DNA of 64,000 nt from Pleomorphovibrio marinus (GTDB lineage Bacteria > Bacteroidota > Bacteroidia > Cytophagales > Cyclobacteriaceae), in the NCBI RefSeq assembly GCF_003347495.1, contig NZ_QCXY01000001.1:124001-188000 (forward strand). The letters are read 5' to 3'. Made by a program: the position numbers and the translations under genes. The notes under the pieces are model-generated. The model saw only the letters and a list, made by a program, of their open reading frames with translations, had not been told where the DNA came from and ran no database searches. This document shows, one piece after another, positions 43,319 through 50,847 of this stretch. How positions within the stretch are numbered: position 1 is the first letter of the stretch; each line of letters opens with the position of its first letter.

Positions 43319-43501
43319 TTACTTCGATTTATTAGTTTGATTTTTTTTATTTTCTTTTTTTACCTTGTTTTCAAATAGTATCCTCACCGATGGCGTATAG
43401 TCATCGTCGAATTGCCCAGCTTTCATGGCCTTAAAAAAAAGCCAGAGAAAAAAGGAAGCCATCAAAAGGCTTATGGCGATAAGTAAGAATATGACTTCCA
43501 T
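43319..43501 (-). CDS. ccoS: cbb3 oxidase assembly protein CcoS
   Basis: 60 residues: one membrane helix ('VIFLLIAISLLMASFFLWLFFKAM') followed by the signature 'AGQFDDDYTPSVRILFE' and a lysine/asparagine tail. It is needed for cofactor insertion into CcoN in other bacteria. Packed two bases after ccoI and one base before ccoNO. Confidence 0.95.
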   Translation of the reverse strand: MEVIFLLIAISLLMASFFLWLFFKAMKAGQFDDDYTPSVRILFENKVKKENKKNQTNKSK

Positions 43502-43503
43502 GG

Positions 43504-45939
43504 CTAATGTTGATTAATCGTTAAACCCTTCTTTTTTGCCAAAATATTGGTGGCCAGTGTGGTGAACACGACCACGGAGACGCTACTGATGGGCATAAGC
43601 ACGGCACAAAATACCGGGCTTACCAACCCTTGAACGGCAAAGAAAACCCCAACTGCATTGTAAGTAAAACTCAACCCAAAACTGCTTTTGATGATTTTTT
43701 TGGAGGACTTTGCAAAATCCAAGAAAGCACCTAGACGCGAAAGGGCAGAGGCATCCATAATGGCATCACTTGCCGGAGAGAAATGCGTAACCCCATCAGT
43801 GAGGGCTATCCCTACGTCACTGGCTTTTAGGGCCCCTGCATCATTCAGCCCATCCCCTAGCATTAGGGTAGTCCGTCCTTTTTCCTGGAGGTCATACAGG
43901 TACCGGAGCTTTTGTAATGGTCCTTGATTAAACTGCATCACCACCTTTGGCCCAAATACCTGCACCAAATACTTCTGCTCATGGTTATGGTCCCCACTAA
44001 GGATATGAAGCTGTCTTCCTTTCCCTACCTCCTCCAAAACTCTGGCAGCATCTGACCTAAGTCCGCTGTTAATGACAAATTTTCCAATTAACTCCCCTTC
44101 GATCGCAAAATAGACAAGGTTACCGCTATCCTTTTCTTCGGATGGCTCCTCCTTCACAAAAGCCAGAGATCCAAGTTTTATTACTTGGGATTTGTAAATC
44201 CCTTCCAGGCCTTTACCTTGGATCTCTTTCACTTTTTCTACCTCCACAATTGCTATTTCGCCAAGGAAAGCATTGACCCTGTTACTTAAAGGATGTGTAG
44301 ACTGATTGACCAATGCCTTTATGGCTCCTTTGGATTCAACCGTAAGAGGGCTACCTTCATAGGAAATGGATGCCTTTCGGATATCCGTAAGGGTGCCCGT
44401 TTTATCAAACACCACAGTATCCACAGCCACCATTTTTTCTATGACCTGCGCGTTTTTAAGATAAAACTTACCCCTACCAAAAATCCTCAATGTATTTCCT
44501 AAGGTAAATGGGGTGGACATGGCCAAAGCGCATGGGCAAGTAATGATCAAAACAGCAGTGAATGCCTGAACTCCTTGTGAAAAGTCCACAAAAGACCAAT
44601 ACCCTAAAGTGAGAAATGCTATCGCCAACACGGTGAAGGTGAATTTTCCACTTATACGCTGGGCCAGGGACTCCATGGAATGCTGCTCATTTTTGGAAAA
44701 TGCTTCGTTATTCCAAAGGTCTGTTAAATACCCTTGGGAAGGAGACTTCTGCACTGCAAGGGTGATTGGCTTTCCCTTCTGCCTTCCCCCTGCATAAATA
44801 AGTGATCCTTTTGCCTTATGTACCGGAACGGCCTCCCCTGTCACAAAACTGTAATCTATATAGGCCTCTCCCTCCACCAATACACTGTCAGCAGGAATCA
44901 ATTCCGCATTGCGCACCTTTATCAGGTTTCCCACTTCCAGCTTACTTAGGGGGATTACTTCTTCCCTTTTTTGTCTCATCCGAGTGACAGCTACAGGGAA
45001 ATAAGCCTTATAATCTCTATCAAAAGACAAGGTATCGTAGGTTTTTTGTTGGTAGAGTTTGCCAATCAACAGAAAAAATAGCAGGCCTCCTAGGGTGTCC
45101 AAATAACCTTCTTGCCCCACTATGAAAATTTCATAGAGGCTATAAAAAAACAAAGCGAATATCCCCAACACGATAGGCACATCCATATTGACCTTCCGCT
45201 GTTTTAAGGCTTGGAATGCGGAATGATGAAAACCAGAGGCGGAATAAAAGAAAACTGGAAGAGCCAGGGCTACATTCAAATAATTGAATAGCCCTTTAAA
45301 GCCAGTACCCAGCAGCTCCGCTTCAGAAAAATATTCCGGCAAGCTGAAGAACATCATGTTTCCAAAACAAAAGCCTGCCACCGCCAACCTATAGATAAGG
45401 CTTCTATCTACCTTATTGGGACTCTTCTTATCTACATCAGATAGATTTATGGTAGGCTCATATCCTATATGGGATAATAGTTGGACCAACTCCTTTAGGT
45501 CAATTTTCCCTTTATTATATTTTATTTGTACTGACTTTTTTAAAAAATTCACCCTACCTGCCACTACTCCTTCGTGCAAACGATGTAGGTTCTCCAGCAG
45601 CCAAATACAGGAAGCACAGTGGATCATAGGAATAGAAAAGGTGATGTGGGCCATGTCCTTGTCTTGGTAGTCCACCAGTTTATCCACAACGTCCTCATCA
45701 AGCAGATAATCAAAGCGATTAGAACGGTTTTCCCTTACCTTCTGGGAAGTGCCGGGATTCTCTGCTAACTCATAATATTGGCAAAGCTCGTTTTGTTGGA
45801 GCACCTCATATACCAGTTTACATCCAGTGCAGCAAAAAGATTTCTCTTCTTTATAAAGAACTTCCTCCTCGCATTGCTCCCCACAGTGGTAGCAGGTGGT
45901 TTCGGATTGCTTTTTAGATATATGGTTTGGCTTTTGCAT
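43504..45939 (-). CDS. ccoI: CcoI/FixI-type copper-exporting P1B ATPase
   Basis: 811 residues. The N-terminal cysteine motif 'TCYHCGEQC...CCTGCKLVY' (residues ~15-50) and an HMA domain with 'CASCIWLLENL' bind metal. Eight membrane helices follow, with CPC near 466-468 ('TCPCALAMS'); the phosphorylation motif DKTGT is near 511, and 'GDGLNDAGALKASDVGIAL' is the hinge motif. It delivers copper to the periplasmic side for the cbb3 binuclear centre. It heads the main cco operon; a TGAC-AAAA-GTCA dyad lies 38 bases before the start. Confidence 0.96.
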   Translation of the reverse strand: MQKPNHISKKQSETTCYHCGEQCEEEVLYKEEKSFCCTGCKLVYEVLQQNELCQYYELAENPGTSQKVRENRSNRFDYLLDEDVVDKLVDYQDKDMAHITFSIPMIHCASCIWLLENLHRLHEGVVAGRVNFLKKSVQIKYNKGKIDLKELVQLLSHIGYEPTINLSDVDKKSPNKVDRSLIYRLAVAGFCFGNMMFFSLPEYFSEAELLGTGFKGLFNYLNVALALPVFFYSASGFHHSAFQALKQRKVNMDVPIVLGIFALFFYSLYEIFIVGQEGYLDTLGGLLFFLLIGKLYQQKTYDTLSFDRDYKAYFPVAVTRMRQKREEVIPLSKLEVGNLIKVRNAELIPADSVLVEGEAYIDYSFVTGEAVPVHKAKGSLIYAGGRQKGKPITLAVQKSPSQGYLTDLWNNEAFSKNEQHSMESLAQRISGKFTFTVLAIAFLTLGYWSFVDFSQGVQAFTAVLIITCPCALAMSTPFTLGNTLRIFGRGKFYLKNAQVIEKMVAVDTVVFDKTGTLTDIRKASISYEGSPLTVESKGAIKALVNQSTHPLSNRVNAFLGEIAIVEVEKVKEIQGKGLEGIYKSQVIKLGSLAFVKEEPSEEKDSGNLVYFAIEGELIGKFVINSGLRSDAARVLEEVGKGRQLHILSGDHNHEQKYLVQVFGPKVVMQFNQGPLQKLRYLYDLQEKGRTTLMLGDGLNDAGALKASDVGIALTDGVTHFSPASDAIMDASALSRLGAFLDFAKSSKKIIKSSFGLSFTYNAVGVFFAVQGLVSPVFCAVLMPISSVSVVVFTTLATNILAKKKGLTINQH

Positions 45940-45976
45940 TTATCGGCAATTTATTGAGCATTGAGGCTTAAAAACA

Positions 45977-45988
45977 TGACAAAAGTCA
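45977..45988 (-). promoter_or_regulatory. Crp/Fnr-like dyad upstream of ccoI
   Basis: TGAC-AAAA-GTCA, a perfect 4-4-4 palindrome, embedded in ATGAC....GTCAGTTT. The same form occurs at 46726-46737 and, with one change, at 49378-49389. Confidence 0.6.
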
Positions 45989-46020
45989 GTTTATTTAATG
46001 ATTTTCGGCGAGTTTGATTG

Positions 46021-46653
46021 CTAAAGTGATAGATAAAAGGACAGTCTATCGTACCACATACCTCCCTTGTAAAAATGAAAAAGCACCTTGGCTAGATCTG
46101 CCTGGTAATTCTTGGTAGTAACGAGAAGGGTGCATTTGTGCTTTACTGCATATGACCAGAAATCACCTATGCGGTTGAAGTTAAACTTTATAAAATATGT
46201 CTCCTCCGTGGCCTGACTCACCATCTGAATGAGGGCTTGCTCCTCCTTTAACTTGGACTTGGGAATAAAACTTGGGGAAATAATTGTGGCTTTACTACCC
46301 TTGATATTTTCCCCAAAAAACTGCGTAAAACGTTGGATAAGCCTTGCAGAACTGGGAGTCCCATCATAATGAAACAATAAGTGCTCAAAGGACAGCTCCT
46401 TGTCGTAAATTAATACCGGAACATGGCAGGGGTCATTTTCAAGAGACCTGGGCTTATCAAGTGTATGTAGCCAATCCAATACCTTAGGGAGGTGGGCGGT
46501 GAATAAGGTTGGATCTTCTTTGGGGGCACACATTAGCCCTTTGGTGGCCGACAGTTTTTTTTCAAATCCTTTTGGAAGTTTATTGCAGAAATGAGACAGA
46601 ATAATCTCCTCAGGAATTGCAAAGTTTGCTGCTGATACGGTTTTCCCCTGCAT
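46021..46653 (-). CDS. Universal-stress-protein-like protein of the cbb3 cluster
   Basis: 210 residues, cytosolic. The pattern 'VPVLIYDKELSFEHLLFHYDGTPSSARLIQRFTQFF' followed by 'KATIISPSFIPKSK' and 'YAVKHKCTLLVTTKN' resembles the beta-alpha fold of UspA, including 'HYDGTPSSARLI' where Usp proteins have 'DGS..S..A'. The Gly-rich ATP loop is missing. It lies 81 bases upstream of ccoI and has a strong Crp/Fnr-like dyad in front, so it is probably induced with the oxidase. Family assignment is tentative. Confidence 0.6.
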   Translation of the reverse strand: MQGKTVSAANFAIPEEIILSHFCNKLPKGFEKKLSATKGLMCAPKEDPTLFTAHLPKVLDWLHTLDKPRSLENDPCHVPVLIYDKELSFEHLLFHYDGTPSSARLIQRFTQFFGENIKGSKATIISPSFIPKSKLKEEQALIQMVSQATEETYFIKFNFNRIGDFWSYAVKHKCTLLVTTKNYQADLAKVLFHFYKGGMWYDRLSFYLSL

Positions 46654-46672
46654 GGCTTTGTTGATTTTTTTA

Positions 46673-46680
46673 CAAAGCTA
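46673..46680 (-). promoter_or_regulatory. -7 element of the stress-protein-like gene
   Basis: On the minus strand TAGCTTTG matches TAnnTTTG, 19 bases upstream of the ATG at 46653. No TTG stands at -33; the regulator dyads sit further upstream instead, as for an activated promoter. Confidence 0.5.
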
Positions 46681-46703
46681 GATAGGCAGGTGAAAATGTG
46701 TGG

Positions 46704-46737
46704 TGACATAAGAAAGCTACAAACATGACTTATGTCA
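46704..46737 (-). promoter_or_regulatory. Crp/Fnr-like dyad with a second half site
   Basis: TGAC-TTAT-GTCA at 46726-46737 is a 4-4-4 palindrome. A further TGACATAAG at 46704-46712 makes a 9-base perfect inverted repeat with CTTATGTCA of the main site. Relative to the -7 box at 46673-46680 this puts sites near -40 and -65. Confidence 0.6.
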
Positions 46738-46831
46738 GCTTTTGGCAAGGTAGCCTATGGCATAATTGAAATGCTTGTAGCGTAGTATTGCTTTTTTTAT
46801 TAGTTTTAAGTTCAGTCCAACCTAGATTCCA

Positions 46832-47524
46832 ATGCATTTAATCAATAAAAAGGTTTTGCTTGCTTTCATCCTGCTATCGTATTTCAGTTTTTCTGGGTTA
46901 TCCTATTCCCAAACGATTCCTTTATTCAATGGCAAAAACCTGGAAGGTTGGCATATGGATGTCCCAGATATGGATGATGACAAGACGCTTAGGGCACCTT
47001 TTGTGGTCAGGGAGGGTATGTTGGTCTCTCTCGGAACACCTTTGGGCCATCTTATCACAGACAAGGAATACCAGAATTATAGAATAGAGACAGAATACAG
47101 GTTCCCGGGTGAACCCGGAAACTGTGGCATTTTAGTACATGCAAGTACTCCCAGAGCCTTGTATGACATGTTTCCCCAATCCATAGAAGTTCAAATGATG
47201 CACGAAAACGCCGGTGATTTCTGGTGTATAGTAGAGGATATTGAAGTCCCTGATATGGAAGAGAGGAGAGGACCAAAGGAAGAATGGGGTATCACAGAAG
47301 GAAAAAACAGAAGGATTTATAACCTTACCGACAGCTCGGAAAAACCTCCAGGAGAATGGAATGAAATGGTGATCGAATGTGTGGGGGATGAGATAAAAGT
47401 CTGGGTAAACGGGGACTTGGTCAACCATGGCTTTAATGCCACAGCCCAAAAGGGCCGGATTGCCGTACAAGCGGAGGGGTCAGAAGTTGAGTTTAAAAAG
47501 CTAACCTTGACCCGATTAAATTAA
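46832..47524 (+). CDS. DUF1080 (3-keto-disaccharide hydrolase-like) secreted protein
   Basis: 230 residues. Signal peptide ~1-28 ('VLLAFILLSYFSFSGLSYSQ'). The mature part starts 'IPLFNGKNLEGWHMD', the standard opening of DUF1080, and has 'NYRIETEYRFPGEPGNCGILVHAS', 'PQSIEVQMMHENAGDFWCI', 'EWNEMVIECVGDEIKVWVNGDLVNHG' and 'GRIAVQAEGSEVEFKKLTLTRL'. A LamG-like beta sandwich; some members hydrolyse 3-keto sugars. It is periplasmic or outer-membrane associated and stands alone. Confidence 0.92.
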   Translation: MHLINKKVLLAFILLSYFSFSGLSYSQTIPLFNGKNLEGWHMDVPDMDDDKTLRAPFVVREGMLVSLGTPLGHLITDKEYQNYRIETEYRFPGEPGNCGILVHASTPRALYDMFPQSIEVQMMHENAGDFWCIVEDIEVPDMEERRGPKEEWGITEGKNRRIYNLTDSSEKPPGEWNEMVIECVGDEIKVWVNGDLVNHGFNATAQKGRIAVQAEGSEVEFKKLTLTRLN

Positions 47525-47611
47525 ATGCCCTTTCAGGCTTAGCACACTACTTTTAATGTCTAATAAAGCACATTTTTTTTCTTTGAAATCTCGTTTTTTT
47601 AGTTTTATCCA

Positions 47612-47619
47612 TACCTTTG
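47612..47619 (+). promoter_or_regulatory. -7 element of the DUF6625 gene
   Basis: TACCTTTG matches TAnnTTTG; it overlaps a TTG at 47617 which would otherwise open the frame, so translation probably begins at the ATG at 47674. Confidence 0.45.
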
Positions 47620-47673
47620 GGAAAAGAAAAACTTTTACCAAATCTATTTCCTTATTATTTAAGCTTTATTTAT

Positions 47674-48618
47674 ATGCAAAGTAGGATTAGTATTATCTGT
47701 ACCTATTTTGGAAGAATTCCTGAATATTTTGAGGCCTTCCTAAAGTCTTGTGAATATAATCCTTCTATTCAATGGTTTTTTTTCACGGATGATGTTAGAG
47801 AGTTCAATTACCCACCTAATTTTAAAAGGGTTTTAATGGATTTCGAAACCCTAACTCAAAAAATTGACGAGGTTTGTGGGTTCAAAACCGCACTTACACG
47901 ACCCTACAAACTCACTGATTTCAAACCAGTTTATGGTTTGGTTTTTTCTGATTATATAAAGGATGCAGACTTTTGGGGATTTTGTGATATAGATTTGGTG
48001 TTTGGGGATATAAGAGGTTTTCTGTCTACGGAGATCCTAAAGGACCACGATAAGATTTTAGATAGGGGGCATCTGACTTTGTTTAAGAATAAAATAGAAA
48101 TCAACACTTTGTTCAGACAACCCATAAGGAATAAATTAGTATATAAAACTGCCTTCACTAACTCTTCACATTTGTATTTTGATGAATGGGGAAAAGGAGA
48201 CGTAAGCCTGAATAGAATTTTCGAGTATTATAACAACCCTGTTTACTTAGCAAATATCTTCCACGACTTAAACCCTACCAAATATAGTTTTAAGCCTTTT
48301 AATACAAACCCATCTGAAAATTTAAACAAGCATAATTGTTACATTTGGAAAAATGGACATTTGTACTTTACCAAGAATGGTTCAATGACAGGAATCAAGG
48401 AAGTTTTGTATGTGCATTTTCAAAAAAGGAAAATAAAAATCAATGGAGATTTGGGAGACAATTTCGTGATTGTTCCCAATGAAATACTCCCCGGAGAACC
48501 ACCTGCAAATCTCAAAAAGTATACCGACCCAAAAAATCAGTTTTTGAGGCGGGATTTCTGGGAATTTTATGCAAGGGGACTAAAGAGAAAAACAAAGAAG
48601 TTGTTTAAAGGCAGTTGA
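47674..48618 (+). CDS. DUF6625 family glycosyltransferase-like protein
   Basis: 314 residues from the ATG at 47674. 'MQSRISIICTYFGRIPEYFEAFLKSC' and 'FTDD' open a GT-A-like fold, 'KLTDFKPVYGLVFSDYIKDADFWGFCDIDLVFGDIRGFL' contains the D-x-D-like motif (DID) expected to bind metal and nucleotide sugar, and 'GHLTLFKN' is conserved in DUF6625. It probably acts in surface polysaccharide synthesis, but no other polysaccharide gene is next to it. The gene and its upstream are clearly richer in A and T than the neighbours, hinting at acquisition. Confidence 0.8.
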   Translation: MQSRISIICTYFGRIPEYFEAFLKSCEYNPSIQWFFFTDDVREFNYPPNFKRVLMDFETLTQKIDEVCGFKTALTRPYKLTDFKPVYGLVFSDYIKDADFWGFCDIDLVFGDIRGFLSTEILKDHDKILDRGHLTLFKNKIEINTLFRQPIRNKLVYKTAFTNSSHLYFDEWGKGDVSLNRIFEYYNNPVYLANIFHDLNPTKYSFKPFNTNPSENLNKHNCYIWKNGHLYFTKNGSMTGIKEVLYVHFQKRKIKINGDLGDNFVIVPNEILPGEPPANLKKYTDPKNQFLRRDFWEFYARGLKRKTKKLFKGS

Positions 48619-48620
48619 TT

Positions 48621-49334
48621 CTATCCATAAAAATCAGAAAGCCTTGCTAGACCCTTTTTGTCCAAGAGGATGATCTTTTTTCCTTGTAGGTCAATCAATT
48701 TATCTTTTTTGAATTCGGAAAGTAATCGAATGACCGTTTCAGTAGCTGTGCCGACCAAGCCTGCTATTTCTTCCCTAGTTAGTAAAATATCAATTTTCTG
48801 TTGGGCATCTCCATCTACCCCGTAGGAGTCCCCTAGCTTCAATAGCATCAAGGCAAGTCGCTCTCTTATGGTTTTCTGGGTTGCGTCCGTCAATTTTTCC
48901 TCCATCATCCCTAAATCATTGCAAATGGCCTTGGTAAGTCGGGAGTGAAAATTAGCATCCTCCGTCAATACCTTTAAAAAGGTTTCCTTAGGCACAAAGC
49001 AGATAGACGCATCTTCCACGATGGTCGCTGAGGTGGTATAAATATCCTCTCCAATTAAGGAGGTATAACCCACAAAATCCCCCTTTTTGGCCAGTCTTAT
49101 GATCTGCTCCTTCCCATTGGAAGCCGTCTTAAAAATTTTCACCACACCACTGCTAACGCAAAACACACCTAAGGGCTTGGTGTTCTCGTAATAAAGAATT
49201 TGACCTTTCTTATGGGTAATGAAATTTTTTGCATCCGAAAGACTACACAAGTGCTCCTCGGAAAGGTCCGAAAACATTGAAAATTTCCTGCTAATACACA
49301 ATTGACATGGAGTATTTTTAACTTTTGTTGTCAT
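48621..49334 (-). CDS. Crp/Fnr family transcriptional regulator
   Basis: 237 residues. The N-terminus carries CQLC (C10, C13) and a third Cys at ~30, followed by the cyclic-nucleotide-binding-like beta roll ('GQILYYENTKPLGVFCVSSGVVKIFKTASNGKEQIIRLAKKGDFVGYTSLIGEDIYTTSATIVEDASICFVP'), a dimerisation helix, and the HTH 'LTREEIAGLVGTATETVIRLLSEFKKDKLIDL'. The cysteines could hold an iron-sulfur cluster as in Fnr, but the spacing differs from E. coli Fnr. It probably controls the cbb3 cluster through the shared TGAnnnnnGTCA dyad, also present in front of itself. Confidence 0.92.
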   Translation of the reverse strand: MTTKVKNTPCQLCISRKFSMFSDLSEEHLCSLSDAKNFITHKKGQILYYENTKPLGVFCVSSGVVKIFKTASNGKEQIIRLAKKGDFVGYTSLIGEDIYTTSATIVEDASICFVPKETFLKVLTEDANFHSRLTKAICNDLGMMEEKLTDATQKTIRERLALMLLKLGDSYGVDGDAQQKIDILLTREEIAGLVGTATETVIRLLSEFKKDKLIDLQGKKIILLDKKGLARLSDFYG

Positions 49335-49377
49335 AATACAACCTTTCTTGAGTTCAGGATAAAGATAAGAAATTTAG

Positions 49378-49389
49378 TGATCTATGTCA
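49378..49389 (-). promoter_or_regulatory. Crp/Fnr-like dyad upstream of the regulator gene
   Basis: TGA-TCTAT-GTCA, one base off the perfect TGAC-N4-GTCA palindrome, 44 bases before the regulator's ATG. Suggests autoregulation. Confidence 0.5.
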
Positions 49390-49417
49390 GTATTTTCGAT
49401 TTAAATTGCAGGAGCTC

Positions 49418-49891
49418 CTAAATAAAATCTGGAAAGTCCTTTAAGGGAGCATAGGTGTTTTCACTATCAGAAAATCCTAAACTGATGTGTTTCATGCCGT
49501 TTGAAATTGCTAAATAGCGGGCCCCTACCTCTTGGTTATACATACATACCTGCTCCAATGTGGCATGGGATAACTTTACAGAAGGAGCCTTGCACTCCAC
49601 AAGTAGAAAGGGATCACCACTTCTATCTTTCACCAATATATCAAGTCTCTTGTTGAGCTTGTTGTACTGCAGGCCTCTTTCAATTACAAAAAGCCCCTTG
49701 GGATACTCTTTTTGCTTCCGTAAATAATGGATAATATGCTGCCTAACCCATTCCTCCGGGGTAAGAATCAGGTTTTTTTTCCTAATAGTATCGAAAACGT
49801 ACCATTTCCCCTCTTTTCGGCCAATTGACAACTCCGCCTCCGGCAAGTTGAGTTTGGGGTAAGACAAAATCGCGTTGTTTTCCTGCTCCAT
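49418..49891 (-). CDS. Stand-alone HSDR_N-like (type I restriction R N-terminal) protein
   Basis: 157 residues from the ATG at 49891; the open frame runs to 49963 but those residues are not part of the fold. A PD-(D/E)xK core is visible: 'RLDILVKDRSGDPFLLVECKAPSVKL' with D and ExK in place, 'LTPEEWVRQHIIHYL' before it, and 'QVCMYNQEVGARYLAISNG' after it. It lacks helicase domains and no hsdM or hsdS is nearby. Such short proteins are common in Bacteroidetes, perhaps a repair nuclease. It lies 35 bases after the HhH gene and is probably in one transcript with it. Confidence 0.8.
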   Translation of the reverse strand: MEQENNAILSYPKLNLPEAELSIGRKEGKWYVFDTIRKKNLILTPEEWVRQHIIHYLRKQKEYPKGLFVIERGLQYNKLNKRLDILVKDRSGDPFLLVECKAPSVKLSHATLEQVCMYNQEVGARYLAISNGMKHISLGFSDSENTYAPLKDFPDFI

Positions 49892-49926
49892 GGCACAAAT
49901 ATCCCTCTGGAAAATGACATAAAAAA

Positions 49927-50667
49927 CTAAAGCTCCAAATAGGGCTGCAACCTTGCAAGCCATTCCTCATTAAAAATCTTGATCTTAAGCAAGTCCTCAA
50001 CCCCTTGAAGAGCCCCATGCTGCTCTCTGTAGGCCAAAATAACCTTGGCCTCCCCGTATTTGACATAGGGATGTGCAGCAAGCTCCTTAAGGGATACTGA
50101 ATTCAACTTCAGTTTTTTCAATGGCACAGGTTCAAATGGAAATGTTTGGTAAATTTTTTCAGCAAGACTCTCTTCCACTCCATAGACCTCCAGCATTTGA
50201 CTCGGAGAAAAAAAACCTCCCAGGTTGTCTCTATATTTTATAATCCTCCCGGCAATAACCGGTCCCACCCCAGATACTACTTGTAAAACAAGGGAATCTG
50301 TTTCGTGAAAACCCAGGGTATTTAAGGTGGGTTTATTGGGCTTTGTGTACCCCTTGAATTTAGATTGGGTTGTACTGTCCTGAAATACGTTTGTTTCTCC
50401 CATTTCTTTAGGATATAAAACTTTAGATTCTTTGCTCAGCGTCTCAGGTTCATTTGCCAACATCTCCCTTTCCCAGATTTCGGCCTCTTCCAGGTAGTTT
50501 CTGTAGGCATCGGTTCGGCCAGCATCTATCCAATAGCTAATTCCATAGGGGACAAAATACATAATTAACAAAGAAGGGAAGACAAATAGAAAACCTCTAC
50601 TTTCCCTTTTGGAGAAACCAAAATAGCGTCTTAAAAATGAGTGAAAAAAATCCCACATAAGTAGCAA
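49927..50667 (-). CDS. Helix-hairpin-helix (ComEA-like) membrane-anchored protein
   Basis: 246 residues. One N-terminal helix ('FLFVFPSLLIMYFVPYGISYWI') anchors it; a charged spacer of ~100 residues follows; then two HhH units: 'LQVVSGVGPVIAGRIIKYRDNLGGFFSPSQMLEVYGVEESLAEKI' and 'HPYVKYGEAKVILAYREQHGALQGVEDLLKIKIF'. ComEA proteins bind DNA at the cell surface for uptake or repair. The function in Bacteroidetes is not established. The start may be 50667 or the ATG at 50658. Confidence 0.85.
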   Translation of the reverse strand: MLLMWDFFHSFLRRYFGFSKRESRGFLFVFPSLLIMYFVPYGISYWIDAGRTDAYRNYLEEAEIWEREMLANEPETLSKESKVLYPKEMGETNVFQDSTTQSKFKGYTKPNKPTLNTLGFHETDSLVLQVVSGVGPVIAGRIIKYRDNLGGFFSPSQMLEVYGVEESLAEKIYQTFPFEPVPLKKLKLNSVSLKELAAHPYVKYGEAKVILAYREQHGALQGVEDLLKIKIFNEEWLARLQPYLEL

Positions 50668-50830
50668 GGCATTTTAGTTGCGAGCATTAATTTATGAAAA
50701 TTGGGAAACTTTTTCAAGAAATTTTCTTTTCTTACATTAAAATCGCCTACCAATATGGTAAATACTATTTAGAACCGATATAAATTGGACCTTGTTCGAC
50801 AAATCTATTCCAAACCCAAGGTTTGTATGG

Positions 50831-50838
50831 TAAATTTG
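50831..50838 (+). promoter_or_regulatory. Candidate -7 element before hemA
   Basis: TAAATTTG matches TAnnTTTG, but it is only nine bases before the first ATG at 50848, so the mRNA would begin close to the ATGs and one of the later ones (50854 or 50860) may be used. Confidence 0.3.
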
Positions 50839-50847
50839 TAGGTTGAG

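Noticed and set aside
46726-46737. TGACTTATGTCA considered as the loop of a terminator hairpin
   Set aside because: The 9-base inverted repeat has no T-run and lies upstream of a -7 box, so a regulator site fits better.
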